From Flavobacterium sp. N2270 (GTDB lineage: Bacteria > Bacteroidota > Bacteroidia > Flavobacteriales > Flavobacteriaceae): a DNA stretch of 64,000 bases. The position numbers were made by a program, and so were the translations under genes. Numbering within the stretch: the stretch's first letter is position 1; every line of letters begins with the position of its first letter. A model generated the notes under the pieces. That model worked only from the letters and a program-made list of their open reading frames with translations. It was not told the DNA's origin and ran no database searches. Shown here piece after piece: positions 53,487 through 63,148 of this stretch. The stretch lies in assembly GCF_025947225.1 (NCBI RefSeq), contig NZ_CP110005.1, positions 2,480,001-2,544,000 of the forward strand, given 5' to 3'.

Positions 53487-53520
53487 TTCTCTCCGACTCC
53501 ACTTTTTAAAATTCATTTTA
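53487..53520 (+). other. attR: Island attachment site, right
   Basis: 34 bases equal to 2379-2412 except for one position, holding a second copy of the last 15 bases of ssrA without the rest of the gene. The preceding bases (GTAGACATG) do not match tmRNA, so the copy is a junction fragment. Its 3' side runs into the native ssrA terminator. Confidence 0.85.
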
Positions 53521-53524
53521 GACT

Positions 53525-53560
53525 AAAACCCTGTAAATCGTATGATTTACAGGGTTTTTT
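53525..53560 (+). terminator. Native ssrA terminator, now displaced
   Basis: AAAACCCTGTAAATC and GATTTACAGGGTTTT pair around GTAT and end in T residues. It is homologous in layout to the island-borne terminator at 2417-2452. Confidence 0.75.
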
Positions 53561-53574
53561 GTTTATACAAACCA

Positions 53575-53606
53575 AAAAAGCAGTACCATTTGGTACTGCT
53601 TTTTTA
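53575..53606. terminator. Bidirectional terminator of the adhesin gene
   Basis: AAAAAAGCAGTACCA and TGGTACTGCTTTTTT form a long perfect stem with A and T flanks. It ends the minus-strand adhesin gene and could also stop transcription from the ssrA side. Confidence 0.75.
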
Positions 53607-53625
53607 TTTTATTTAATTTCTTGTT

Positions 53626-56600
53626 TTATCTAATCAATGAGAAGTGAGCTTTAAATTCTCTCTGTTGTCCATTCTCATCAAATTCTATTGTAAACCAGTA
53701 ATCTGTAGATGGTAATTGTTTATTGTTAAACGTACCGTCCCATCCATCTCCAGTAGTACTTATCTGCTTGATTAATTTACCATATCTATCGAAGATGTAT
53801 AACTTCGCTCCTGGTTGATTCTTCAAGCCTATTACATTCCAATTATCATTAATTCCATCTCCATTCGGTGTAAAATATTTTGGGTAATCTATTACTGTAA
53901 CCGTTTGGGTCATATAAGTACATCCTTGAGTATCTACAACTGTAATAGTATGAACTCCTGCACTTACTCCAGTGAAAATATTTGACGATTGTAATTCCTC
54001 ATCATCTATCTGATACATAATTGTACCATTTCCGTCTGGAACACTTACAACAATTGTAGCATTATCTGTAAATGCATTGGTTACTGTTGTAGTAAATGAT
54101 GTTGCCGGATTCGTCTCTATTACTGTTCCGAATACTCGCTCTGATACACATCCTGTCAAAGTATTTGTTGCAATTACTGAATAGCTTCCTGCTTCATCTG
54201 CTTCATAACTTGTTGATGTAGCTCCTGAGATAATACCCCCTTCATAATACCAAACAAAGGTATGTGTAGCATTACTTAAACCTGTATGGAAATAATATGT
54301 TTGGAATGTATTTCCTGATGAATCAACACAAATAGCACCATCTTCTAATACTGGTATTGGCAATGGATTAACTCGTACTCGAACAACAATTGGTGTTCCT
54401 GAACAATCATTTAATGTTGGAATAATTGTATAATCAACATATCCCGCAACATTTGTAATTGTAGTCAATTGTTGTACAATTGGAACTCCAAATGCAATTG
54501 TTCCATCTGATGCTCCTGTTACTCCTACAGCATTAACTGTATAATTAAAAACAGTTGCTGGATCCATTGCTGATACTGGAATATTTGTTGATCCTCCACT
54601 ACAAATTGGAGCATGTGTTGGATTTCCTAATATCTCTGGTGTTGGATTTACGGTTATAGTCACTGTAACTGAAGTACCTGGACATCCATTTAAAACTGGT
54701 GTAACTGTGTAAACGGCAGTTCCTGAAGTGGTTAAACTTGTAGTAGACAATACTTGTTGAATACTTGTTCCACTTCCTGAAGTAGCTCCTATAACGCCTG
54801 ACTGACTTACTGTCCAATTAAATACTGTACCTGCTATTGAACCACTAAACGAAATATTAGTTAGTGTTCCTGAACAAATAACATCTGAAGTTGGTGAAGC
54901 AACAACATCAGGAATAGGATTTACAAGAACCCTAACCTCTACTGGTGTTCCTGAACATCCATTTGCTGTAGCAATTACGGTATAAACTACTTCTCCAACT
55001 GAGTTAGATGTAGTTGTTAATAATTGATTAATTGTATTTCCTGTTCCACTTGATGAACCACTAACCTGAGCTCCAACTGCATTCCATGCAAATGTAGCAC
55101 CTACAACATTACTCGTTAAAATAATATCCGTTGTAGAACCTGAACAAATACTTGGTGTATTATTGACAAAAGTTACTGTTGGACGTGGAGATATCGTTAT
55201 ATTTAAATTTTGATTTATAGTCTGCGGACAATTATATGGACTTGCTGAGACTACACTTGTAAGTGTATAAGTCACAGAAGAACTTAATGGAGCTGAGTTA
55301 TAATTATAAGTTCCTGTTGCATCTAAAACAACATTATAGTTATTTGTACCATCAGTAAAATATACTGTTGAATTTGGTGTTCCAGTAAAGTTAAGAACGA
55401 TTGAACTTCCTGAACAAGCAGTTGAGTTTCCAGTAGAAAAACTTGCTGTAACAACTTGTTCTGTAACAGTAACAGTTGCTGTAGCAGAACCTGTACAAGG
55501 AGCAACCGCATTTACTGTATATGTATAAACTAGTCCTGAACTTGTCCATGTTCCGGTTGTATCTGGTGTTCCTCCTAACTGTGCAAATAACTCTGCGTTT
55601 GTTGGTGTAGTTCCCTGACAAACAGTTAATGTTCCGTTTGTTCCGGCATTAGGTTGTGCTTGTTCTGTAACTGTTACTGTAGCAGTTGCATTTACTGTAC
55701 AAGGTGCTGTTGCAGCAACTGTATAAGTATACACTAGTCCTGAATTTGTCCATGTTCCTGTTGTATCTGGTGTTCCGCCTAACTGTGCAAATAACTCTGC
55801 GTTTGTTGGTGTAGTTCCAGCACAAACAGTCAGTGTACCATTTGTTCCAGCATTAGGTTGTACTTGTTCTGTAACAGTAACCGTTGCTGTAGCCGTTCCT
55901 GTACAAGGAGCAACCGCATTTACTGTATATGTATAAACTAGTCCTGAATTTGTCCATGTTCCGGTTGTATCTGGTGCTCCACCTAACTGTGCAAATAACT
56001 CTGCATTTGTCGGTGTAGTTCCAGCACAAACAGTTAATGTACCATTTGTTCCGGCATTAGGTTGTGCTTGTTCTGTAACTGTTACTGTAGCAGTTGCATT
56101 TACTGTACAAGGTGCTGTTGCAGCAACTGTATATGTATACACTAAACCTGAATTTGTCCATGTTCCGGTTGTATCTGGTGTTCCGCCCAACTGTGCAAAT
56201 AACTCTGCATTTGTTGGTGTTGTACCTACACAAACAGTTAATGTACCATTTGTTCCGGCATTAGGTTGAACTTGTTCTGTAACCGTAACCGTTGCTGTAG
56301 CTGAACCTGTACAAGGAGCTGTAGCATTTACTGTATATGTATAAACTAGTCCTGAATTTGTCCATGTTCCTGTTGTATCTGGTGTACCTCCCAACTGTGC
56401 AAATAACTCTGCATTTGTTGGTGTAGTTCCCTGACAAACCGTTAATGTTCCATTAGTCCCAGCGTTGGGTGGTACTTGTTCTGTAACGGTAACCGTTGCT
56501 GTAGCTGAACCTGTACAAGGTGCAATAGCATTTACTGTATATGTATAAACTAGTCCTGAATTTGTCCATGTTCCGGTTGTATCTGGTGTTCCTCCTAACT

Positions 56601-59600
56601 GTGCAAATAACTCTGCGTTTGTTGGTGTAGTTCCCTGACAAACAGTTAATGTTCCGTTTGTTCCGGCATTAGGTTGTGCTTGTTCTGTAATTGTTACTGT
56701 AGCAGTTGCATTTACTGTACAAGGTGCTGTTGCAGCAACTGTATAAGTATACACTAGTCCTGAATTTGTCCATGTTCCTGTTGTATCTGGTGTTCCGCCT
56801 AACTGTGCAAATAACTCTGCGTTTGTTGGTGTAGTTCCAGCACAAACAGTCAGTGTACCATTTGTTCCAGCATTAGGTTGTACTTGTTCTGTAACAGTAA
56901 CCGTTGCTGTAGCCGTTCCTGTACAAGGAGCAACCGCATTTACTGTATATGTATAAACTAGTCCTGAATTTGTCCATGTTCCGGTTGTATCAGGAGTTCC
57001 ACCTAACTGTGCAAATAACTCTGCATTTGTCGGTGTAGTTCCAGCACAAACAGTTAATGTACCATTTGTTCCGGCATTAGGTTGTGCTTGTTCTGTAACT
57101 GTTACTGTAGCAGTTGCATTTACTGTACAAGGTGCTGTTGCAGCAACTGTATATGTATACACTAAACCTGAATTTGTCCATGTTCCGGTTGTATCTGGTG
57201 TTCCGCCCAACTGTGCAAATAACTCTGCATTTGTTGGTGTTGTACCTACACAAACAGTTAATGTACCATTTGTTCCGGCATTAGGTTGAACTTGTTCTGT
57301 AACCGTAACCGTTGCTGTAGCTGAACCTGTACAAGGAGCTGTAGCATTTACTGTATATGTATAAACTAGTCCTGAATTTGTCCATGTTCCTGTTGTATCT
57401 GGTGTACCTCCCAACTGTGCAAATAACTCTGCATTTGTTGGTGTAGTTCCCTGACAAACCGTTAATGTTCCATTAGTCCCAGCGTTGGGTGGTACTTGTT
57501 CTGTAACGGTAACCGTTGCTGTAGCTGAACCTGTACAAGGAGCAACCGCATTTACTGTATATGTATAAACTAGTCCTGAATTTGTCCATGTTCCGGTTGT
57601 ATCTGGTGTTCCTCCTAACTGTGCAAATAACTCTGCGTTTGTTGGTATAGTTCCCTGACAAACAGTTAATGTTCCGTTTGTTCCGGCATTAGGTTGTGCT
57701 TGTTCTGTAACTGTTACTGTAGCAGTTGCATTTACTGTACAAGGTGCTGTTGCAGCAACTGTATAAGTATACACTAGTCCTGAATTTGTCCATGTTCCTG
57801 TTGTATCTGGTGTTCCGCCTAACTGTGCAAATAACTCTGCGTTTGTTGGTGTAGTTCCAGCACAAACAGTCAGTGTACCATTTGTTCCAGCATTAGGTTG
57901 TACTTGTTCTGTAACAGTAACCGTTGCTGTAGCCGTTCCTGTACAAGGAGCAACCGCATTTACTGTATATGTATAAACTAGTCCTGAATTTGTCCATGTT
58001 CCGGTTGTATCAGGAGTTCCACCTAACTGTGCAAATAACTCTGCGTTTGTTGGTGTAGTTCCCTGACAAACAGTCAATGTACCATTTGTTCCTGCATTAG
58101 GTTGTACTTGTTCTGTAACCGTTACTGTAGCAGTTGGATTAACAGTACAAGGCGCAACAGCTGCTACTGTATATGTATACACTAGACCTGAATTTGTCCA
58201 TGTTCCTGAAGGATCTGGTGTTCCACCTAACTGTGCAAATAATTGTGCATTTGTTGGTGTAGTTCCTTGACAAACAGTTAATGTTCCGTTTGTTCCTGCC
58301 GTAGGCTGCGCTTGAATAACAACAGATTCAGAATTTGAAAGACTTGAATTACAAGAACCAACAGCTATATTAGATAAATTTATTGTATTATTTGTGGTTG
58401 CACCAGCAATTGTTACAGAACCATTTCCAGAAGCATCTAAAGGAACTGTTAACACCGTTGAACCACCATTTAAAGTATAAGAAACAGTAGAGTTTGCAGT
58501 ACCAACAAAATAGAAAATTGCATCTTCTCCATAACATATAGGGCTATTACTTGATAAAGAAGTCAAGGAAGGAAGATCATTAACAGTAATTGTTCCAGAC
58601 AACTGAAGATTAGTAGTACAACCAACTGTTTCGACCGTATAATTAAAAGTTCCTAGTTGAGTTGGAGTACCTGTTATTGTAAATACGCCTGAAGCAAAAC
58701 TACCAGTAACACCTGTTGGAAAAGAACCAGAAGCTAATACTACGCCTGTTGCAGAGCCACCTGGGGTATAAACAATATTTGTAATTGGTTGATTTAAACA
58801 AACTGATTGAGTAGTTGTAACTGCAGCAGAAGTAAGTGTTAAAGAACAAGTAGCTGGAATACAATCTACAATAATATCAATTGGATCAGAAAAACTTTCA
58901 CAAATACCAAGAGTAATTTTAATAATTACTTGGGTAGTAGAAGTAGGTGTAAAATTTGTAGGGTCAGGAATTAAGCTACCGTCAGATAAATCATAAAACT
59001 CATAAGTATAATTTGCAGGATTATTCGGAGTCATTAAATCATTTAAATAACTAGTTAAATCAAAAGTTGGATTACACTCTCCTGCTTGACCATAGTATGG
59101 GCCGATACTATTTGATGAAATACCAGAAGCAATATCAACAACTATTTCATCATACTCAGTCGGCGTACAAGCGACTCTATCTACTTCAACTCGCCAAAGT
59201 CCATTTTGATTAACGGTTAAAGTATTTGTTGTAGTAGTAGTTTGTAAAGCACCACCTAAATACCATCTATAAGAAAGTGTTGTTGGAGTTGTTGGTGGAG
59301 AATAAAAATTCGCTGTTAAAGTTACTGAAGAAACAGACGAGTTACATATAAATCTATCTGGTCCAAGAGTAACACCACAAATTTCACAATTTGTAGAACC
59401 ATTTGTACCACCAGTATTATTAGTTTGATCGAAAGTAATAGTACCTGATTGATTCGAATAGTTTGTTATTAAAAGAACATAAAAATTTCCAGCGACAGCA
59501 TTAGGTATTGAAAAATTTTCAACAGGGGCAGCTGAATAACTACAGGCTACTTCATTATTTGCTGATGCATTACTACCATTTGGATAATCTTCTAAAGTAG

Positions 59601-59928
59601 TAGTACATAAATTTGGATTTAAACGTGGATCCGATGTAAAAGGTCCCCAACAAATAAAATCTACATCAATTCCTACTCCAGCAGCATTTGTTTGAGAAAT
59701 TTCAAATTCCAATAAACCTGGTGTACTTACCTGAAATGTATACCAAGCACCGTTAGGTGAAGTACCCAAACAGCCTATACCTCCTAAATTAGCAGTATTA
59801 GTAACGTTATTAAACGGAACTGAGGAATCTCCACAAAAAGATGCAATAGTTGCACAACTTCCACCGGGTCCTTGAGAGAATGATACTATTGAAAATATCA
59901 AACCAATAAATAAGTATATTTTCTTCAT
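53626..59928 (-). CDS. Giant T9SS-exported adhesin, type B sorting domain
   Basis: 2100 residues. A signal peptide (KKIYLFIGLIFSIVSFSQ) is followed by a C-rich, Ig-like/PKD-like region, 14 tandem copies of a 68-residue unit (about residues 540-1490; consensus NAGTNGTLTVC, LFAQLGGTPDTTGTW, SGLVYTYTV), further Ig-like repeats (GTPVEVRVLVNP type) and a C-terminal type B sorting domain (YFTPNGDGINDNWNVIG, IFDRYGKLIKQ, DGWDGTFNN, LPSTDYWFTIEF). Type IX secretion carries it to the cell surface. It is the second gene of an operon with the gene at 59931-60356 (2-base gap). Confidence 0.9.
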   Translation of the reverse strand: MKKIYLFIGLIFSIVSFSQGPGGSCATIASFCGDSSVPFNNVTNTANLGGIGCLGTSPNGAWYTFQVSTPGLLEFEISQTNAAGVGIDVDFICWGPFTSDPRLNPNLCTTTLEDYPNGSNASANNEVACSYSAAPVENFSIPNAVAGNFYVLLITNYSNQSGTITFDQTNNTGGTNGSTNCEICGVTLGPDRFICNSSVSSVTLTANFYSPPTTPTTLSYRWYLGGALQTTTTTNTLTVNQNGLWRVEVDRVACTPTEYDEIVVDIASGISSNSIGPYYGQAGECNPTFDLTSYLNDLMTPNNPANYTYEFYDLSDGSLIPDPTNFTPTSTTQVIIKITLGICESFSDPIDIIVDCIPATCSLTLTSAAVTTTQSVCLNQPITNIVYTPGGSATGVVLASGSFPTGVTGSFASGVFTITGTPTQLGTFNYTVETVGCTTNLQLSGTITVNDLPSLTSLSSNSPICYGEDAIFYFVGTANSTVSYTLNGGSTVLTVPLDASGNGSVTIAGATTNNTINLSNIAVGSCNSSLSNSESVVIQAQPTAGTNGTLTVCQGTTPTNAQLFAQLGGTPDPSGTWTNSGLVYTYTVAAVAPCTVNPTATVTVTEQVQPNAGTNGTLTVCQGTTPTNAELFAQLGGTPDTTGTWTNSGLVYTYTVNAVAPCTGTATATVTVTEQVQPNAGTNGTLTVCAGTTPTNAELFAQLGGTPDTTGTWTNSGLVYTYTVAATAPCTVNATATVTVTEQAQPNAGTNGTLTVCQGTIPTNAELFAQLGGTPDTTGTWTNSGLVYTYTVNAVAPCTGSATATVTVTEQVPPNAGTNGTLTVCQGTTPTNAELFAQLGGTPDTTGTWTNSGLVYTYTVNATAPCTGSATATVTVTEQVQPNAGTNGTLTVCVGTTPTNAELFAQLGGTPDTTGTWTNSGLVYTYTVAATAPCTVNATATVTVTEQAQPNAGTNGTLTVCAGTTPTNAELFAQLGGTPDTTGTWTNSGLVYTYTVNAVAPCTGTATATVTVTEQVQPNAGTNGTLTVCAGTTPTNAELFAQLGGTPDTTGTWTNSGLVYTYTVAATAPCTVNATATVTITEQAQPNAGTNGTLTVCQGTTPTNAELFAQLGGTPDTTGTWTNSGLVYTYTVNAIAPCTGSATATVTVTEQVPPNAGTNGTLTVCQGTTPTNAELFAQLGGTPDTTGTWTNSGLVYTYTVNATAPCTGSATATVTVTEQVQPNAGTNGTLTVCVGTTPTNAELFAQLGGTPDTTGTWTNSGLVYTYTVAATAPCTVNATATVTVTEQAQPNAGTNGTLTVCAGTTPTNAELFAQLGGAPDTTGTWTNSGLVYTYTVNAVAPCTGTATATVTVTEQVQPNAGTNGTLTVCAGTTPTNAELFAQLGGTPDTTGTWTNSGLVYTYTVAATAPCTVNATATVTVTEQAQPNAGTNGTLTVCQGTTPTNAELFAQLGGTPDTTGTWTSSGLVYTYTVNAVAPCTGSATATVTVTEQVVTASFSTGNSTACSGSSIVLNFTGTPNSTVYFTDGTNNYNVVLDATGTYNYNSAPLSSSVTYTLTSVVSASPYNCPQTINQNLNITISPRPTVTFVNNTPSICSGSTTDIILTSNVVGATFAWNAVGAQVSGSSSGTGNTINQLLTTTSNSVGEVVYTVIATANGCSGTPVEVRVLVNPIPDVVASPTSDVICSGTLTNISFSGSIAGTVFNWTVSQSGVIGATSGSGTSIQQVLSTTSLTTSGTAVYTVTPVLNGCPGTSVTVTITVNPTPEILGNPTHAPICSGGSTNIPVSAMDPATVFNYTVNAVGVTGASDGTIAFGVPIVQQLTTITNVAGYVDYTIIPTLNDCSGTPIVVRVRVNPLPIPVLEDGAICVDSSGNTFQTYYFHTGLSNATHTFVWYYEGGIISGATSTSYEADEAGSYSVIATNTLTGCVSERVFGTVIETNPATSFTTTVTNAFTDNATIVVSVPDGNGTIMYQIDDEELQSSNIFTGVSAGVHTITVVDTQGCTYMTQTVTVIDYPKYFTPNGDGINDNWNVIGLKNQPGAKLYIFDRYGKLIKQISTTGDGWDGTFNNKQLPSTDYWFTIEFDENGQQREFKAHFSLIR
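55454..58313 (-). repeat. Tandem repeat array, 14 x 204 bp, in the adhesin gene
   Basis: Each unit is 204 bases (68 codons) with very high identity. Variant types (CQG/CAG/CVG, NAV/NAT/AAT, GT/GS/VN) follow a five-unit order that repeats, so there is a higher-order period of 1020 bases. The last two rounds differ by only a few bases. The structure implies recent tandem duplication and probable length variation. Confidence 0.9.
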
Positions 59929-59930
59929 AA

Positions 59931-60356
59931 TTATTTAATAAATAAATGATAATTCCACGAAGTCATTTGATTTCCCTGCTTCCCAACAAAACGTATACGC
60001 CATTTGAAGCACTTAGATGCCAAATTTTTGTGAGTAATCATATGATTATTAACTTTTTTAACACTTTCATTTTTTAAATCAATAAAAATGGTTTTCTTTA
60101 AATCAGTAGCATTAACATTGTTCCAGCAGTCCATAATAGGAACAATTTCTAGATAAATCTTACTTAAAGAAGTTTCTTTATTCATTAAGCCAGCGTCCCA
60201 CTTTAAATTTGCATAAGTATCAATATATGAAGTAGATGCAGGTGATTCAGTTAAATTAATTTTAAAATTTTCTAGTGTGAAATTAGTTTTAGTTTGAGAA
60301 AAACTAAAATTACATATTAGTAAAACTACCAATATTTTAAAGTAAACTTTTTTCAT
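59931..60356 (-). CDS. Secreted hypothetical protein
   Basis: 141 residues with a signal peptide (YFKILVVLLICNFSFSQ). The mature part contains two Cys (DCWNNVNATD, ASKCFKWRIRF) and no recognised family domain. It is the first gene of the operon with the T9SS adhesin, so may assist its export or surface function. A TAnnTTTG element lies upstream on the minus strand. Confidence 0.6.
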   Translation of the reverse strand: MKKVYFKILVVLLICNFSFSQTKTNFTLENFKINLTESPASTSYIDTYANLKWDAGLMNKETSLSKIYLEIVPIMDCWNNVNATDLKKTIFIDLKNESVKKVNNHMITHKNLASKCFKWRIRFVGKQGNQMTSWNYHLFIK

Positions 60357-60388
60357 TTTTATGTTTTTATATTATAGTTGTAGATACG

Positions 60389-60396
60389 CAAATTTA
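60389..60396 (-). promoter_or_regulatory. -7 promoter element of the adhesin operon
   Basis: On the minus strand this reads TAAATTTG, matching TAnnTTTG, 33 bases before the start at 60356. A -33 element at the correct distance is not evident. Confidence 0.4.
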
Positions 60397-60466
60397 ACAA
60401 TAATTTAATTTTAATCTTTTATTTTCTTAAAATTTAACAAAATACTTTTATTTAAAGTTTATTATT

Positions 60467-60474
60467 TATCTTTG
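60467..60474 (+). promoter_or_regulatory. -7 promoter element of folE
   Basis: TATCTTTG matches TAnnTTTG and lies 39 bases before the folE ATG. A weak TTTTA is near the -33 position. Confidence 0.5.
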
Positions 60475-60512
60475 CAATTCTAAAAATTGCTATATTAATT
60501 TTATTATTAACA

Positions 60513-61184
60513 ATGATAAATAAAGAAGATTTACAAGAAGAATTAGGAAATAATCATATTGCTACAAGTGCAAACACTCCATTAAGAGAAGGTGCTTTTG
60601 ATGTTTCTGATGAAGATAAAATTGAATTAATTAAGAAAGACGTAGAAAGCATTCTTATAACTTTAGGAATGGATTTAACTGACGACAGCTTAAAAGGAAC
60701 TCCTAATAGAGTTGCAAAAATGTTTGTTAAAGAAATTTTTGGAGGACTTAATCCTGCTAAAAAACCAAGTTCTTCTACATTTGACAATAAATACAAGTAC
60801 AATGAAATGCTTGTAGAAAAAAACATAGTTGTATATTCTACTTGTGAACATCACTTGTTACCTATTGTTGGTCGTGCTCATGTTGCTTATATTTCAAATG
60901 GAACAGTTGTAGGATTATCTAAAATGAATAGAATTGTAGATTATTTTGCAAAACGTCCGCAAGTACAAGAACGTTTAACTATTCAAATTGTTGAAGAGCT
61001 TCAAAAAGTCTTGGGTACAAAAGATGTTGCCTGCGTAATCGATGCAAAACATTTATGTGTAAACTCTAGAGGTATACGTGATATTGAAAGCAGTACGGTT
61101 ACTGCTGAATTTGGTGGAAAATTCAAAGAAGATAAAACAAGAAGAGAATTTCTCGATTATATAAAATTAGACACTACATTTTAA
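60513..61184 (+). CDS. folE: GTP cyclohydrolase I
   Basis: 223 residues, the usual length. It converts GTP to 7,8-dihydroneopterin triphosphate, the first step of folate (tetrahydrobiopterin-type) pterin synthesis. Signatures seen: GTPNRVAKMFVKEIFGGL, TCEHHLLPIVGRAHVAYI with zinc-binding Cys and His, RLTIQIVEEL, and ACVIDAKHLCVNSRGI with the third zinc Cys. Cytosolic decamer by family. Monocistronic, with its own promoter and hairpin terminator. Confidence 0.95.
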   Translation: MINKEDLQEELGNNHIATSANTPLREGAFDVSDEDKIELIKKDVESILITLGMDLTDDSLKGTPNRVAKMFVKEIFGGLNPAKKPSSSTFDNKYKYNEMLVEKNIVVYSTCEHHLLPIVGRAHVAYISNGTVVGLSKMNRIVDYFAKRPQVQERLTIQIVEELQKVLGTKDVACVIDAKHLCVNSRGIRDIESSTVTAEFGGKFKEDKTRREFLDYIKLDTTF

Positions 61185-61191
61185 TTATATA

Positions 61192-61226
61192 AATGATGAA
61201 TTTAGCTTTTAAATTCATCATTTTTA
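61192..61226 (+). terminator. folE terminator
   Basis: AAATGATGAATTTA pairs with TAAATTCATCATTT around a short loop, followed by T residues; 8 bases after the folE stop. Confidence 0.75.
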
Positions 61227-61236
61227 TTTAATTTTG

Positions 61237-61329
61237 AACCTAGCCCTGATAGCAGCGGTATCCTTTAACATTTTATGAAGCTTGCGAAATAAAATGTAAA
61301 GATATAGCGAATAGCAGGAATAGCTCCTA
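61237..61329 (+). ncRNA. Flavo-1-like structured RNA element
   Basis: GAACCTAGCCCTGATAGCAG ... CCTTT, an extended stem (TTTAACATTTTAT with ATAAAATGTAAA), then AAAGATATAGCG ... GCAGGAATAGCTCC. This is the layout I associate with the Flavo-1 RNA motif of flavobacteria. It is dispersed in such genomes; its function is unknown. Here it precedes cysS by 11 bases, within the leader, so a cis-regulatory role cannot be excluded. Confidence 0.6.
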
Positions 61330-61340
61330 AAAAAATAATC

Positions 61341-62834
61341 ATGCAATTATATAAAAGTCAAGACTTAAAAATTTACAACACACTTACAGGAAACAAAGAA
61401 GTTTTTAAACCTATCCATGAAGGAAACATAGGAATGTATGTTTGTGGACCAACAGTTTACAGCAATGTACATTTAGGAAACGTAAGAACTTTTATGAGTT
61501 TTGATGTAATATACCGCTATTTAAAACATTTAGAATTTAATGTTCGCTATGTAAGAAATATTACTGACGCTGGGCATTTAACAGATGATGGAGATGTTGA
61601 TAATGACCGATTTGTGAAACAATCGCGATTAGAAAAGCTTGAACCAATGGAAATTGTACAGAAATATACAGTTGATTTTCATAAGGTTTTAGATAATTTC
61701 AACTTCTTACCTCCTACTATTGAGCCAACCGCAACCGGACATATTATTGAACAAATTGAATTGATTGAAAAATTAATTGAAGCTGGTGTTGCTTACGAAA
61801 GTAAAGGTTCAGTTTATTTTGATGTTTTAGCCTACAATAAAAAAGGGTTAAATTATGGCGAGTTAAGCAATAGAAATATTGATGAATTATTTGCTAATAC
61901 TAGAGATTTAGACGGACAATCTGAAAAGAAAAACCCTCAAGATTTTGCCTTGTGGAAAAATGCGTCTCCAGCACATATTATGCGATGGAACTCTCCTTGG
62001 GGAGCTGGGTTTCCGGGTTGGCATTTAGAATGTACTGCAATGAGTACTAAATATTTAGGCGAAACATTTGATATTCATGGTGGCGGAATGGATTTAAAAT
62101 TCCCGCATCATGAGTGTGAAGTTGCTCAAGGAAAAGCTTGTAACGGCGTTTCTCCTGTAAATTACTGGATGCACACTAATATGTTAACTATGAATGGTTT
62201 ACGAATGAGTAAATCGACTGGGAATTATATTTTACCAATGGAATTAGTTAATGGTGAAAATAATTTCTTTGAAAAAGCTTTTCATCCTAATATTGTTCGT
62301 TTTTGTTTTTTACAGGCACATTACAGAAGTGTTTTAGATATTTCTAACGATGCTATGATTGCTAGTGAAAAAGGTTTTAATAGATTAGCTGATGCATATA
62401 AATTAAGCAAAAACCTTGAAACAAGCTTAACTTCTTCATTAGATATTAAAAGTTGGAAAAAAGCGTGTTATGATGCAATGAATGACGATTTTAATACGCC
62501 TATTTTAATTGCACAATTGTTTGAAGCTGTTCGTTTTATTAATTTAGTAAATGATAAAAAAGAAACACTTACAAGAGAAGATATTGCAATATTAAACGAA
62601 ACACTTTATACTTTTATAAATGATGTTTTAGGTCTTAATTTAGAAAATACATCTACTAGCGTAAGTTCAGACAATAACAAACTAGAAGGAGTTGTAAATA
62701 TGTTAATTGAGATGCGTGATGAAGCTAGAGCCAATAAAAACTGGGGTTTATCTGATGAAATCAGAGATAAATTACTTGCGCTTGGCATTCAGTTAAAAGA
62801 TGGCAAAGACGGAACTGGATTTAGCATAAACTAA
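61341..62834 (+). CDS. cysS: Cysteinyl-tRNA synthetase
   Basis: 497 residues, class I aminoacyl-tRNA synthetase. [15 protein letters not shown] carries the HIGH-type motif (HLGN) and the first zinc Cys. [12 protein letters not shown] and [12 protein letters not shown] supply the other zinc ligands; RMSKSTGN is the KMSKS loop. The C-terminal anticodon-binding helical domain is complete. It charges tRNA-Cys in the cytosol. It is directly followed by yidD (8-base gap). Confidence 0.96.
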   Translation: MQLYKSQDLKIYNTLTGNKEVFKPIHEGNIGMYVCGPTVYSNVHLGNVRTFMSFDVIYRYLKHLEFNVRYVRNITDAGHLTDDGDVDNDRFVKQSRLEKLEPMEIVQKYTVDFHKVLDNFNFLPPTIEPTATGHIIEQIELIEKLIEAGVAYESKGSVYFDVLAYNKKGLNYGELSNRNIDELFANTRDLDGQSEKKNPQDFALWKNASPAHIMRWNSPWGAGFPGWHLECTAMSTKYLGETFDIHGGGMDLKFPHHECEVAQGKACNGVSPVNYWMHTNMLTMNGLRMSKSTGNYILPMELVNGENNFFEKAFHPNIVRFCFLQAHYRSVLDISNDAMIASEKGFNRLADAYKLSKNLETSLTSSLDIKSWKKACYDAMNDDFNTPILIAQLFEAVRFINLVNDKKETLTREDIAILNETLYTFINDVLGLNLENTSTSVSSDNNKLEGVVNMLIEMRDEARANKNWGLSDEIRDKLLALGIQLKDGKDGTGFSIN

Positions 62835-62842
62835 GAATACAA

Positions 62843-63076
62843 ATGATTAAAAAAATTGTAAAAATATTAACTTATCCATTTATATTTTTGTTTCGATTTT
62901 ATCAAGTTGCTATTTCTCCGTACACTCCTGCTGCTTGTAGGTTTGAACCAACATGCTCGCACTATTCTATTGAAGCTTTAAAAAAATACGGATTATTTAA
63001 AGGCGGATTTTTAGCTGTAAAAAGAATTTTAAGTTGTCATCCATGGGGAAAAAGCGGCTATGATCCTGTGCCTTGA
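62843..63076 (+). CDS. yidD: Membrane protein insertion efficiency factor
   Basis: 77 residues. An N-terminal amphipathic/hydrophobic helix ([16 protein letters not shown]) and the family signature [34 protein letters not shown] and GYDPVP are complete. YidD acts at the inner membrane with YidC in protein insertion. The spacing to cysS suggests cotranscription. Confidence 0.93.
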   Translation: MIKKIVKILTYPFIFLFRFYQVAISPYTPAACRFEPTCSHYSIEALKKYGLFKGGFLAVKRILSCHPWGKSGYDPVP

Positions 63077-63148
63077 GTTTTGACTATTTTTTAACAACTT
63101 TACCAATTATAATATTTATTTTTAACCTCAAATAAAAAATACATCAAT

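Noticed and set aside
55454..58313. A CRISPR array
   Set aside because: The repeats are 204-base coding units in frame, without unique spacers; no cas genes are near.
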